From the NCBI GenBank assembly GCA_036268455.1, contig DATAUD010000002.1, positions 1 through 64,000 of the forward strand: 64,000 nucleotides of DNA, written 5' to 3'. The notes beneath the pieces are model-generated. The model was given only the letters and a program-made list of their open reading frames with translations. It was not told where the DNA came from and did no database searches. This DNA comes from DATAUD01 sp036268455. GTDB lineage: Bacteria > Verrucomicrobiota > Verrucomicrobiia > Limisphaerales > Palsa-1400. Position 1 is the first letter of the stretch; each line of letters begins with the position of its first letter. Both the position numbers and the translations under genes were made by a program. Of this stretch, positions 54,590 through 63,730 are shown piece by piece.

Positions 54590-57500
54590 GTCGTCGCGGG
54601 AACCGCTTCCGCCGATGACGCCGGGGATTCAGCTGCGGCTGCCGGACCGGCTTGCTTGTCTTTTTTCGTAAACCGGTCCATATAAATATAAATCACCGGT
54701 GTCGTGTATAACGTGAGTATCTGGCTTAAGATCAATCCGCCGACCATCGAGATGCCCAGCGGACGCCGCAACTCCGAACCGGTGCCGGAGCCTAACGCCA
54801 ACGGCAGGCCGCCCAATAACGCCGTCATTGTCGTCATCATAATCGGGCGAAAGCGCAACATGCAGGATTGATAGATGGCTTCCACCGTGCTCTTGCCCTC
54901 GTCGCGCTCGGCTTGCAGCGCGAAATCGACCATCATTATCCCGTTCTTCTTGACGATGCCGATCAGCAGGATGATGCCGATGAGTGAAACCACGCTGAGG
55001 TCCTGATGGCAGATCATCAGAGCCAAAATCGCGCCCACTCCCGCCGAAGGGAGCGTCGAAAGAATGGTGATTGGATGCACATAACTTTCGTAGAGCACAC
55101 CGAGCACGATGTACACTGTGATCAGCGCCGCGAGAATCAACAGTGGTTCGTTCGACAATGAGGCCTGGAATGAGGCTGCGGTGCCCTGAAACGCCGACTG
55201 CACTGAAGCGGGCATGTTCAGTTCTTTCTGCGCGTTCTCAATCGCCTTCGTGGCCTCGCCCAGCGAGGCGTTGGCAGCGAGGTTAAACGAAATGGTCACA
55301 CACGGAAATTGCCCCTGGTGATTGATCGATAGCGGGGCGGTCTTCGATTCAAAATGCGCGAACGTGCTCAACGGCACGGACCCGCCGGAGGCGGACTGAA
55401 CATAGATGTCATTCAGTTTTTTCGGGTTCTTCTGAAATGACGGCGTCGCCTCCATGATCAAGTGATACTGGTTCAATTGTGTGAACAGCGTGGAAACCTG
55501 CCGCTGCCCAAAGGCATCGTAGAGTGTGGAATCGATCTGTTGCGCGGTAATTCCCAACCGCGCCGCGGTAACACGGTCGATAACCAGGTAAATCGCCCTG
55601 CCATTCATTTGCTGGTCGGTTGCCAGATCGTGAAGGATCGGAATCGTGTGAAGTTTATCCATCAACCTGCCCGTCCACAATTGGAGTTCGTTTGGGTCAG
55701 GATCTTCCAGGGTGTATTGATATTGCGTCCGGCTCACGCGGTCTTCCACCGTCAAATCCTGGACCGGCTGCATGTAAAGCGCGATGTCGTTGACACTATC
55801 CAATTGCGGTTGCAGGCGCCGGATCACGTCCGACGCGCTCAGGTCGCGGTCTTCCACCGGTTTGAGGTTGATCAGAATGCGTCCGCTATTGAGCGTCGTA
55901 TTGATGCCATCAACGCCGATGAAAGAGGAAAGGCTCGCCACCGCGGGGTCTTTGAGGATTTTTTTCGCCAATTCCTGCTGTTGCGTGGACATCGCGTCAA
56001 ACGACACATCCTGGGCCGACTCCGTAATGCCCTGGATGACCCCCGTGTCCTGAACCGGGAAGAATCCCTTCGGAACAATAATATACAGGACTACTGTCAA
56101 TATAAGGGTGGCGATGAAGACCAGCATTGTGAGCGCCTGCCGGTCCAGCACCCAACGCAGCGTCCGGCCGTAAAACTCGATGATCCGGTCGAACGCGCGT
56201 TCCGAAACTTGCGCGACCTTCCCCTGCTTGCTTTCGTCCGACCGTTTTAGCAACCGCGAGCACATCATCGGCGTCAACGTAAGCGACACCACGGCTGAAA
56301 CGAGAATGGTCACGCTCAACGTGATCGCAAATTCCCGAAAAAGCCGCCCCACGATGTCGCTCATGAACAACAAGGGAATCAGCACCGCCACAAGCGAGAT
56401 GGTGAGCGACAGAATCGTGAACCCGATTTGTTGCGAGCCCTTCAACGCGGCGTCGAGCGGCTTCTCGCCCTCCTCGATATAACGGACGATGTTTTCGATC
56501 ATCACGATGGCGTCGTCCACAACGAACCCGGTCGAGATGGTCAGCGCCATCAAGGAAAGATTGTCCAGGCTGAAGCCCAGCAAATACATGATCGCGAAGG
56601 TGCCGACGAGCGAAAGCGGCACGGCCACGCTCGGAATAATGGTCGCCGAGACCGTGCGCAAAAACAAAAAGATGACCAGCACCACCAGGCCTATCGTCAG
56701 CATCAACTCGAACTCCACGTCCCGCACCGACGCCCGAATCGTTGTCGTCCGGTCGGTCAAAACCTTCAGGTCCACCGATGGCGGCAAGGTGGCTTTGAGT
56801 TGCGGCAAACGCGCCGTGATGCGGTCCACCACTTGGATGATGTTCGCGCCTGGCTGGCGCTGGATATTCACGATGATCGCCGGAGTTTCGTTCATCCACG
56901 CGGCTTCCTTATTGTTCTCCGCTCCGTCCACGGCCTTGGCAACGTCGGACAGCATCACTGGAGCGCCATTGCGGTAAGCGACGACTATCTTGTTGTAATC
57001 CGCGCTCGTGACGAGTTGATCGTTGGCGTTAATCTGGTAGGAAAGTTGCGGTCCGTCGAAATTCCCCTTGGCCTGATTGACGCTCGCGGCTTGAAGCGCG
57101 GTGCGCAAATCCTCCAGGTTCAGCCCATAGGAAGAAAGCTGCGTGGGATTTGCCTGCACCCTCACGGCGGGCTTTTGCCCGCCGACAATCGTGACCAATC
57201 CAACCCCGGTCAATTGCGAAATCTTCTGCGCCAGCCGCGTGTCCGCCAAATCCTCCACCTGGGATAGCGGAAGCGATTTCGACGTCAGCGCCAGTGTCAG
57301 AATCGGCGCATCCGCTGGATTCGATTTGCTGTAGATCGGCGGCGCAGGGAGGTCGGCCGGCAAATAGGTCTGCGCCGCGTTGATGGCTGCCTGGACCTCC
57401 TGTTCGGCGACGTCAATATTCAGATAAAGCGCGAATTGCAGCGTGACAATCGAGCTGCCCCCCGAACTGATGGAAGTCATTTGGTTCAGTCCTGGCACCT

Positions 57501-57717
57501 CACCGAACTGCCGTTCCAGCGGCGCCGTGACGGCGGAGGCCATGACATCCGGGCTGGCGCCGGGATAGAACGTCACGATCTGGATCGTGGGAAAATCCAC
57601 CTCCGGCAGCGCCGATACCGGCAATTCCTTATAAGCCACAATCCCAACCAGCAGAATCGCCGCCATCAGCAGCGAGGTCGCCACCGGGCGTAGAATGAAA
57701 ATCCGCGATGGGTTCAC
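54586..57717 (-). CDS. RND multidrug efflux pump, MdtB-like
   Basis: The 1043-residue protein starts MNPSRIFILRPVATSLL and carries the same VDDAIVMIENIVRY and IGIVKKNGIMMVDF landmarks as its neighbour. Two non-identical RND genes in a row are characteristic of MdtABC/MuxABC systems, where the subunits assemble as a heterotrimer. It overlaps both neighbouring genes by 4 bases, so the operon is tightly coupled. Confidence 0.92.
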   Translation of the reverse strand: MNPSRIFILRPVATSLLMAAILLVGIVAYKELPVSALPEVDFPTIQIVTFYPGASPDVMASAVTAPLERQFGEVPGLNQMTSISSGGSSIVTLQFALYLNIDVAEQEVQAAINAAQTYLPADLPAPPIYSKSNPADAPILTLALTSKSLPLSQVEDLADTRLAQKISQLTGVGLVTIVGGQKPAVRVQANPTQLSSYGLNLEDLRTALQAASVNQAKGNFDGPQLSYQINANDQLVTSADYNKIVVAYRNGAPVMLSDVAKAVDGAENNKEAAWMNETPAIIVNIQRQPGANIIQVVDRITARLPQLKATLPPSVDLKVLTDRTTTIRASVRDVEFELMLTIGLVVLVIFLFLRTVSATIIPSVAVPLSLVGTFAIMYLLGFSLDNLSLMALTISTGFVVDDAIVMIENIVRYIEEGEKPLDAALKGSQQIGFTILSLTISLVAVLIPLLFMSDIVGRLFREFAITLSVTILVSAVVSLTLTPMMCSRLLKRSDESKQGKVAQVSERAFDRIIEFYGRTLRWVLDRQALTMLVFIATLILTVVLYIIVPKGFFPVQDTGVIQGITESAQDVSFDAMSTQQQELAKKILKDPAVASLSSFIGVDGINTTLNSGRILINLKPVEDRDLSASDVIRRLQPQLDSVNDIALYMQPVQDLTVEDRVSRTQYQYTLEDPDPNELQLWTGRLMDKLHTIPILHDLATDQQMNGRAIYLVIDRVTAARLGITAQQIDSTLYDAFGQRQVSTLFTQLNQYHLIMEATPSFQKNPKKLNDIYVQSASGGSVPLSTFAHFESKTAPLSINHQGQFPCVTISFNLAANASLGEATKAIENAQKELNMPASVQSAFQGTAASFQASLSNEPLLILAALITVYIVLGVLYESYVHPITILSTLPSAGVGAILALMICHQDLSVVSLIGIILLIGIVKKNGIMMVDFALQAERDEGKSTVEAIYQSCMLRFRPIMMTTMTALLGGLPLALGSGTGSELRRPLGISMVGGLILSQILTLYTTPVIYIYMDRFTKKDKQAGPAAAAESPASSAEAVPATT

Positions 57718-59099
57718 GACTGGTCTTCCTGCGCTTTCGCCTTGTCCCGGTGGCGCTTCTTGTCGCCGGGCGCGCCCGCGCCCCCGCCACCCTTCTGCCC
57801 TTTGGCTCCTTTCTGCCTCAAGGTCACCTTCGCGCCGTCCTCCAATTTATTGAAATTATCCGTCGCAATCAGTTCACCAGGCTCCAACCCCTGAACCGAA
57901 GTCGTATCGTTATCGGTCACGCCCGTGGTAATCGTGTGCATGGCCACAAACGTGTTGGTAACCGTGCTCACGACTTGGTTTGTTGTGTTCGTTACAGTCG
58001 CCTCCCGGTTCGTGATCACATAAACAAACGCCCCTTGTGGATTGCGCTGGATGGCCGCCGTCGGAATCAAAGTCACATTGGTCAACGTTTCAACAATCAG
58101 CTTCGCGTTCACAAATTGATTCGGAAACAGCAACAAATCTTTGTTGTCGAACATCGCCTTGATTGCAATGGTTCCCGTGGAGGTGTCAATCTGCGCCCCC
58201 GTGGCGTAGAATGTTCCCTTGGCCAGAATTTGCTTTTGATCGCGGTCCCAGGCTTCGACCACCATCTGATGGCCCGCCTGCAACTGCCGCTCCATTTCCG
58301 GCAAATAATCCTCCGACGGATTGAAAACCACTGTGATCGGCTGGAGTTGCGCAATGACCACCAGCGCGTTCGTATTTGCGGAATGGACAACGTTCCCAGG
58401 ATCAACCATCCGCAGCCCCGCTCGCCCGGTAAATGGCGCGCGCACAAAACAATATCCCAAATTCACCTCCGCGTTGGAGACCGTCCCCTCATCAATTTTG
58501 ACCGTCCCTTCATCCTGGTGCACCAGCGCCAACTCATCATCAACCTGCTGTTTCGGCACCGCGTTCTTTTTGAAAGCCGTCTGGTAGCGGCCCAAATCAA
58601 CTTTCGCCCCTTCCAAAAGCGCCTTGTCCCGCGCCAGTTGCCCCTCTCCTTGCACCACCGCCGCTTGATAAGGCGTCGGGTCGATCTCCGCCAGTAATTG
58701 ATTGTTCGTAACCATTTGCCCCTCCGTGTATGCGACTTTTATGAGCTGGCCGTCCACGCGCGGAGAAACGTTCGCCGTATAAACAGGCGTCACCGTCCCA
58801 AGCGCCCATACCGTCACGTCAATGTCGCCGCGCGCGGCGTTGGTGGTGGAAACCGCCGTCGGAGGCGCCTGGCGAACCGGCGTTTTTTTGCGAAGCAAAA
58901 AAGGCAGCGCAACAAGCGCGGCGATAATCACGAGAGCCAGAATCCACAGAAGGGCATGGTGCTTCTCGGGCGGATGTTCCGACCCCTTCGGTGGCGGCAG
59001 CAGCCGTTCCGTTGGCGGCGCCGGCAATTGCCGTTCAGCCGGCGACGTCCGTGGGGGCGTCGAAACAGTGTTTCCCGAGGTTGTCACATGTTCAGCCAT
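57714..59099 (-). CDS. RND efflux periplasmic adaptor, MdtA-like
   Basis: The 461-residue protein has a Pro-rich cytoplasmic N-terminus (about 1-45), a membrane helix (about 49-67), the half-lipoyl motif SPRVDGQLIKVAYTEGQMV, a hairpin, then VRAPFTGRAGLRMVDPGNVV. The C-terminal end is Lys/Gly-rich. It links the two pumps to the channel. ATG 59099 is preferred; the frame upstream belongs to the receiver gene in another phase. It is 28 bases after the receiver. Confidence 0.9.
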   Translation of the reverse strand: MAEHVTTSGNTVSTPPRTSPAERQLPAPPTERLLPPPKGSEHPPEKHHALLWILALVIIAALVALPFLLRKKTPVRQAPPTAVSTTNAARGDIDVTVWALGTVTPVYTANVSPRVDGQLIKVAYTEGQMVTNNQLLAEIDPTPYQAAVVQGEGQLARDKALLEGAKVDLGRYQTAFKKNAVPKQQVDDELALVHQDEGTVKIDEGTVSNAEVNLGYCFVRAPFTGRAGLRMVDPGNVVHSANTNALVVIAQLQPITVVFNPSEDYLPEMERQLQAGHQMVVEAWDRDQKQILAKGTFYATGAQIDTSTGTIAIKAMFDNKDLLLFPNQFVNAKLIVETLTNVTLIPTAAIQRNPQGAFVYVITNREATVTNTTNQVVSTVTNTFVAMHTITTGVTDNDTTSVQGLEPGELIATDNFNKLEDGAKVTLRQKGAKGQKGGGGAGAPGDKKRHRDKAKAQEDQS

Positions 59100-59127
59100 G
59101 TTTGGTCCTTTGTAAAAGTTGATAAAA

Positions 59128-59514
59128 TCATCCCTGCGCGACCGGTTCCGCCAGAAGCCGTTTAATCGTATCGAGCAAAATGGGGAAATCCAGCGGCTTT
59201 TGCAATAGAGCGTTTGCTCCATTGAGGTTGTCAAGCTGCTGGCGCGAGAAGGCGCTAATAATTATCACCGGCATTTCAAGATGCGCGTCCCTCAATGCCT
59301 TGAACGTTTCCTGGCCGCTCTTTCCCGGCATTTTCAAATCCAGCATAACCAAGTTGATTTCCACTTCCTGAGCGATCGTTAACCCAGATACCCCATCCGC
59401 CGCCGCGTAAACCCCATAACCCTCGCCCAATAAAACGCGGCCGAGCATGTAGCGTATCGACGGATCATCATCGATGATCAAGACGTTCTTTTTGGCATGC
59501 TCTTTTCCGACCAC
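59128..59514 (-). CDS. Stand-alone response regulator receiver heading the efflux operon
   Basis: The 128-residue protein is one receiver domain: acidic pocket IIDDDPS (14-20), phospho-acceptor D59 in LVMLDLKMPG, and the switch Lys in LLQKPLD. There is no output domain and no kinase nearby. It is on the same strand, 28 bases before the adaptor gene, so it may be co-transcribed. GTG 59514 is likelier than the upstream TTG 59547, because the domain begins at KKNVLII. Confidence 0.85.
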   Translation of the reverse strand: MVGKEHAKKNVLIIDDDPSIRYMLGRVLLGEGYGVYAAADGVSGLTIAQEVEINLVMLDLKMPGKSGQETFKALRDAHLEMPVIIISAFSRQQLDNLNGANALLQKPLDFPILLDTIKRLLAEPVAQG

Positions 59515-59632
59515 GTTGGGTGACCTGCCTAGCCGATGCCGTGCCAAGCACAGGACCTTTTATTCCTGTTTGATAATCAGTCACTTATACGAGCCTTGCA
59601 ACACCCTGTATCATCGCACCTGCTCACCTGCT

Positions 59633-60109
59633 ATGCCTCGGCGCATACTCAATAGGCAACCGCCATTGTTCCAATTGAACTCGACAACTCCCCTCTTCCC
59701 TGACTCATTGGCTCAGGTGACTCCGACCTCATCCGTGCGATTGGACAAATGGCTCTGGGCCGTGCGCGTCTTCAAAACACGCACTCTCGCCGCCAACGCT
59801 TGCAAACACGGCCACGTCACGGTGGCCGGCCAAAGCGCAAAACCGTCCCGGGAAGTCAAAATCGGCGACGTCATCGTCGTGCTCAAGGACGATGTGACGC
59901 GCCGTTTTAAAGTGTTGCAGCTTCTCGGGACCCGCGTTGGCGCGCAGAAAGTCCCGGAGTTTGCCGAAGATCAAACCCTTCCCTCGGAATTGCAAAAACC
60001 GCGCCCGTCAACCGCCGGTCCATTCCTGGTCCGTCCAAAAGGATCGGGGCGTCCGACAAAAAAAGAGCGCCGTTCAATGGACGCAATCGGCATTTTTAAA
60101 AACCACTAA
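59633..60109 (+). CDS. S4-domain RNA-binding protein, Hsp15 (HslR)-like
   Basis: The 158-residue protein has an S4 domain, VRLDKWLWAVRVFKTRTLAA (about 36-55), then ACKHGHVTVAGQSAKPSREV, followed by a basic C-terminal tail (GRPTKKERRSMD). Hsp15 proteins bind stalled 50S subunits carrying nascent chains and help recycle them. The N-terminal 30 residues are longer than usual, and a later GTG (59719) is an alternative start. It is divergent from the receiver gene. Confidence 0.85.
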   Translation: MPRRILNRQPPLFQLNSTTPLFPDSLAQVTPTSSVRLDKWLWAVRVFKTRTLAANACKHGHVTVAGQSAKPSREVKIGDVIVVLKDDVTRRFKVLQLLGTRVGAQKVPEFAEDQTLPSELQKPRPSTAGPFLVRPKGSGRPTKKERRSMDAIGIFKNH

Positions 60110-60269
60110 CGTAGGCTAGAAGTAACACTTTGACATTAAATTTTATTTATTTTTCCAAACGAGGTTGCATCGGGTAAGGCCTGCCCCTACACTCTCTGCG
60201 TTAATTTAGACGTCGATATGAATTATCACCTGTTTCCCACCAGGACCCCACACCGAGAATTCCTCGCTG

Positions 60270-60425
60270 ATGGCGCTGTGGATAAACGCGATTATTCTTA
60301 CCGGTATTTGGATTATCTTGACGCTCGCGATTTCGCCTATTGCTCTGAGAGCGATTTGGCAATATGCTTTGGGGGACGGCAAAGAGGCCGACAGAACAAC
60401 TAACCGACCAGATACGCCAGACTAA
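60270..60425 (+). CDS. Possible small membrane protein (51 residues)
   Basis: A short frame reads MALWINAIILTGIWIILTLA and then ISPIALRAIWQYALGDGKEA, followed by a polar tail that ends at TAA 60425. The first 30 residues form one strong membrane helix with the usual Trp at the interface. It overlaps a different, charged frame in the same stretch that looks random. There is no clear ribosome binding site, and no homologue is recalled. It is supported only by composition. Confidence 0.4.
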   Translation: MALWINAIILTGIWIILTLAISPIALRAIWQYALGDGKEADRTTNRPDTPD

Positions 60426-60467
60426 CCCCGCACTCTTTGCCGCACCCCATGCATTTTTTAAATCAAG

Positions 60468-62834
60468 TTAAGGATACAAAAGATAGTTTTGCCTCCGTGC
60501 CTTGAAGGCCTCCACGTTCGTGCTCCACATCGCCTTGATTTCCGACAGCGGTTTGTCGTCCTCGATTGCTTGAAGCGTCGATTCATCTCCCAGCAACCGG
60601 CTCATGTTCGTCACCCCGAATTGATCCGGATACCAGCGGTTTAGTATCTTTGCGGCCGTCACCGCGATATCGACAACCTGGCATTTCTCCCGGTCGGTTA
60701 AAATGATATTGACGCCTCCGCACGACTCGTTCTTGAACTTGCTGTCCGTGGGCGTGAAACGCACCGGCACGAATCGAACGCCCGGCAGCCCCTCGCGATT
60801 CATCGCCTCCGCAAAACGCTCGTCTTCGATGTAAGGGGCGCCGATCACTTCAAAAGGAGTGCCCGTGCCTCGTCCAACCGAAATCTGGCAATACTCCAGC
60901 AGTCCGACACCGGGATAAAGCATCGCTTCGGTAAGGCTGCGCATATTCGGCGAGGGGTTGACCCAAGGCTGCCCCGTTTCGTCAAACCACGATTTCCGGT
61001 CCCATCCTTCCAGCGGGATAATTGTCAAATCGATGTTGTCCAGGCGCCGCTCGGCTTTGTACATTTGCGCCAATTCTCCCAGGGTCATTCCATAGCGCAC
61101 CGGTTCGGGATGAAACGCGATGAAACTGGTTTTGCCGGTGAGCATCGGGCCGTCGATCATCACGCCGTTGATGGGATTAACGCGGTCGAGAACGAAAAAT
61201 TTCAACCCGGCCTTGTTCGCGGCCTCCATCGCCAGCCCAAGTGTCGCTGTGTAAGTGTAAAAACGACAGCCGACATCCTGAATATCGAAGACAAGAGCGT
61301 CCAGGCCCTCCAATTGGTCCGGGGTCGGCGCGCGGCGGCTGCCATAAAGGCTGTAAATGGGCAATCCGGTGTGCTCGTCAAAAGCGTCGCTCACCGGTTC
61401 GTCGTAATTCCCGTATAGACCGTGCTCCGGGCTGAACAACATTTTCAATTCAACCCCCGGCGCGTTGCGCAGAAGGTCAATCGTCGGATAACGGTGGCAA
61501 TCCTTGCCCGTTGGATTGGTAATCAGCCCAATGCGGAGGCCCTTGAGCGGCGCAAAATTCTCTTTGACAAGAACGTCGATGCCGTTAAGAACGCGCGGCG
61601 TGTAAGCGGCCTTTTCACCGCCGGCATGGTGGCGCGGTTTGCGCGGAAAGACGGCCAGGGCGTCCGGCACATAGGCAAAATCAAAATCCGTCACCGCCTC
61701 CGCCGCCAGCGTCCCCACCGTTCGGTACAGCGGAACGACGCTCCCCTGCCCGTACGGATGCACCCGGTTGGAGAGAAAAATAACAAACGTCTTCGAGTAA
61801 GGATCGATCCACAAGGAGTTGCCGGTGAAGCCTGTGTGCCCGTAGGAACCGAGCGGAAAATGCGCGCCGCGCGGCGAACTGAAACCGGTATCGATGTCCC
61901 ATCCGAACCCGCGCCGACGATCCATATCCGGCGGCGTTTGCACGCTTGTCATCATCTTGACAGTCTCGGGCTTCATAATCCGGACGCCGTCCAATTCCCC
62001 CATGTTGAGCATCATGCGGGCGTAACGCGCCAAATCCGGCGCGGTCGAAAAAAGTCCCGCGTGCCCGGCCACTCCGCCCATAAAGCGCGAAGTCGGGTCG
62101 TGCACAACCCCCCGCAACATCACCCCGTCCGTCATTTGTGTCGGCGCGATCCGGGGAATTTCGGAAGCGGATGGCAAAAAACCTGTGTCCGTCATTTTAA
62201 GCGGGCCGTAAATCTCCTTCGCGCAAAATTCGTTGAGAGGCATCCCGCTGACCCGCCCGACGATTTCACCGAGCATAAAAAAATTGATGTCGCTATAGCG
62301 GAATTCCGTTCCCGGCGGCGCCCTCAGCTTCGTCGCGGAAGCCATTTGCACGGCCGTTTCCGTTCCGTGCCATTTCGACTTGGTGCTGATGTCTTCCGTC
62401 AGGCCGGAAGTGTGCGTGAGCAATTGGCGGATCGTTATGTTCTCCTTGCCGTCGCCCGTAAATTCGGGAATGTATGTGTGGGCCGGCTCATCTAATTTTA
62501 CCCGCCCCCGTTCAACCAAAATCATGATCGCCGGCGCCGTCGCCAGGACCTTTGTCAACGACGCCATGTCGAAGATCGTATCCCGCGTCATCGTTTCCTG
62601 CGTCGGAATCAAAGACCGTTTTCCATACGCCTTCCAGTAAATGTTGGTGCCGTGTTCGATCCACACCACCGCCCCCGGCAACTTCCCTCCATCAATGGCC
62701 GTGTCGATGGCGTTGTCGAGTTGCTGAAGTTTGGCCTCATCGAGCGGCGCGGCCGTCGATGCCCGCGCCAGTGACAAACAAAGGAAAAACGAAAGAAAGG
62801 AATAATACGATGAAGCGAAATTTCGTGTAATCAT
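60468..62834 (-). CDS. Fused AmiE-like serine hydrolase and NamZ-like (DUF1343) exo-N-acetylmuramidase
   Basis: The 788-residue exported protein joins two murein-salvage enzymes. Residues about 30-400 are a beta-lactamase-fold hydrolase: catalytic S92-x-x-K95 in ASLTKV, YSDINFF in the Tyr position, and GHTGFTG near the end. Residues about 430-788 match DUF1343/NamZ: GLRIGLITNPTG, LFSPEHGLYGNYD, DIQDVGCRFYTY and SVGRGTGTPFEVIGAPYI. In Bacillus the separate enzymes YbbE (AmiE) and YbbC (NamZ) remove the peptide and then free MurNAc. Here one chain could do both. The signal peptide runs to about residue 29; ATG 62834 is chosen for it. Confidence 0.85.
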   Translation of the reverse strand: MITRNFASSYYSFLSFFLCLSLARASTAAPLDEAKLQQLDNAIDTAIDGGKLPGAVVWIEHGTNIYWKAYGKRSLIPTQETMTRDTIFDMASLTKVLATAPAIMILVERGRVKLDEPAHTYIPEFTGDGKENITIRQLLTHTSGLTEDISTKSKWHGTETAVQMASATKLRAPPGTEFRYSDINFFMLGEIVGRVSGMPLNEFCAKEIYGPLKMTDTGFLPSASEIPRIAPTQMTDGVMLRGVVHDPTSRFMGGVAGHAGLFSTAPDLARYARMMLNMGELDGVRIMKPETVKMMTSVQTPPDMDRRRGFGWDIDTGFSSPRGAHFPLGSYGHTGFTGNSLWIDPYSKTFVIFLSNRVHPYGQGSVVPLYRTVGTLAAEAVTDFDFAYVPDALAVFPRKPRHHAGGEKAAYTPRVLNGIDVLVKENFAPLKGLRIGLITNPTGKDCHRYPTIDLLRNAPGVELKMLFSPEHGLYGNYDEPVSDAFDEHTGLPIYSLYGSRRAPTPDQLEGLDALVFDIQDVGCRFYTYTATLGLAMEAANKAGLKFFVLDRVNPINGVMIDGPMLTGKTSFIAFHPEPVRYGMTLGELAQMYKAERRLDNIDLTIIPLEGWDRKSWFDETGQPWVNPSPNMRSLTEAMLYPGVGLLEYCQISVGRGTGTPFEVIGAPYIEDERFAEAMNREGLPGVRFVPVRFTPTDSKFKNESCGGVNIILTDREKCQVVDIAVTAAKILNRWYPDQFGVTNMSRLLGDESTLQAIEDDKPLSEIKAMWSTNVEAFKARRQNYLLYP

Positions 62835-62930
62835 GGCAAGCCCACGCCCGAATTCTGCCGCGCCATATCCAACCGTCAATCCGCATTTCGCGCAAATTTT
62901 GGGCCTTAAGGCGGGGAACTGCGTCGTGAA

Positions 62931-62963
62931 GAAAAAAGGAGAGGCAGGAATTATTCCTGCCTC
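62931..62963 (-). terminator. Terminator of the VPDSG-type gene
   Basis: A perfect 10-bp inverted repeat (GAGGCAGGAA 62941-62950, TTCCTGCCTC 62954-62963) with a 3-base loop is followed, reading on the minus strand, by CTTTTTT. It lies 42 bases after the stop of the gene that follows. Confidence 0.8.
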
Positions 62964-63004
62964 TTGCAAAGTGAAATCTAAACGTGTGTTTGAGGATCGT
63001 TGCG

Positions 63005-63730
63005 TTACTTGCTGATCTTCCGGCGGACAGCACCCATCGCGCAGAACACACCACCGAGCAACATCATCGTCATTCCGCCATCAGGCACGGCAGGCACGGC
63101 ATCAAGTGTGGCTTGGAATTGGGCGTTCTGCCCGCTAGAACTTGCATTGATGATAAACTCCTCGGTCAAGTCATAAGTACCCGTTGGAGCGGCGAGGCCT
63201 ATAATAGGCTCCGAACTTACGGAGCTTAGAGTTTCAGTATACACCGGGGTAAGACCGGTAAGGGAGGCCGCAGTATCGTCCAGATTATTGCCGCTGTTGC
63301 CTTCATCAATAAACACCAAAAGCTCGCCGGTAAGTCCAGCACTGAGAGTAGCGGCCGTAAAGCCGACGTCAATGGTATTGCCTCCGGTCTCCGACACCGT
63401 GATACTGCTTGCACTGTAAATAAGAGTCAGCGTGCTTGCGGCCGAACTCGTTACGTCAACCGTGCTAAGTTGCTGGGCAACAGGAGGGGGAACGGGAAAC
63501 GTACCGGTGCCTTGAAGGGAGGACCAACCGCTTATGGGACCACCTGTACCCAAAAGGACTGTACTACCCGCTTGATCGTATGTATCCTGGTTACCAGAAA
63601 CGACACCAGTGCCCGTACCGCCAAGGCTTGATGTGACGGTTAATCCCACCGGATTTGCATTAGCGCGGAGCGTAGAAAGCAAGCAAGCCGTCAGAACCAC
63701 GGGAGCTGCGTATTTGAGGATTTTTTTCAT
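63005..63730 (-). CDS. Exported protein with VPDSG-CTERM-like sorting tail (VPDGG variant)
   Basis: The 241-residue protein has a signal peptide (about 1-25), a beta-rich Ser/Thr/Gly-rich body and a C-terminal tail AVPDGGMTMMLLGG, then a hydrophobic helix, then the basic end AVRRKISK. This is the VPDSG-CTERM/PEP-CTERM layout, in which an exosortase cuts before the helix; here the Ser of VPDSG is Gly. The exosortase gene is not in the window. The body matches nothing I know. No Shine-Dalgarno precedes the ATG. Confidence 0.8.
   Translation of the reverse strand: MKKILKYAAPVVLTACLLSTLRANANPVGLTVTSSLGGTGTGVVSGNQDTYDQAGSTVLLGTGGPISGWSSLQGTGTFPVPPPVAQQLSTVDVTSSAASTLTLIYSASSITVSETGGNTIDVGFTAATLSAGLTGELLVFIDEGNSGNNLDDTAASLTGLTPVYTETLSSVSSEPIIGLAAPTGTYDLTEEFIINASSSGQNAQFQATLDAVPAVPDGGMTMMLLGGVFCAMGAVRRKISK

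Noticed and set aside
60218..60403. 61-residue frame after the S4 gene
   Set aside because: Its composition looks random; the overlapping frame starting at 60270 encodes a clean membrane helix instead.
61422..62495. Long plus-strand frame in the AmiE/NamZ region
   Set aside because: It is Arg/His-rich shadow text opposite conserved enzyme motifs.
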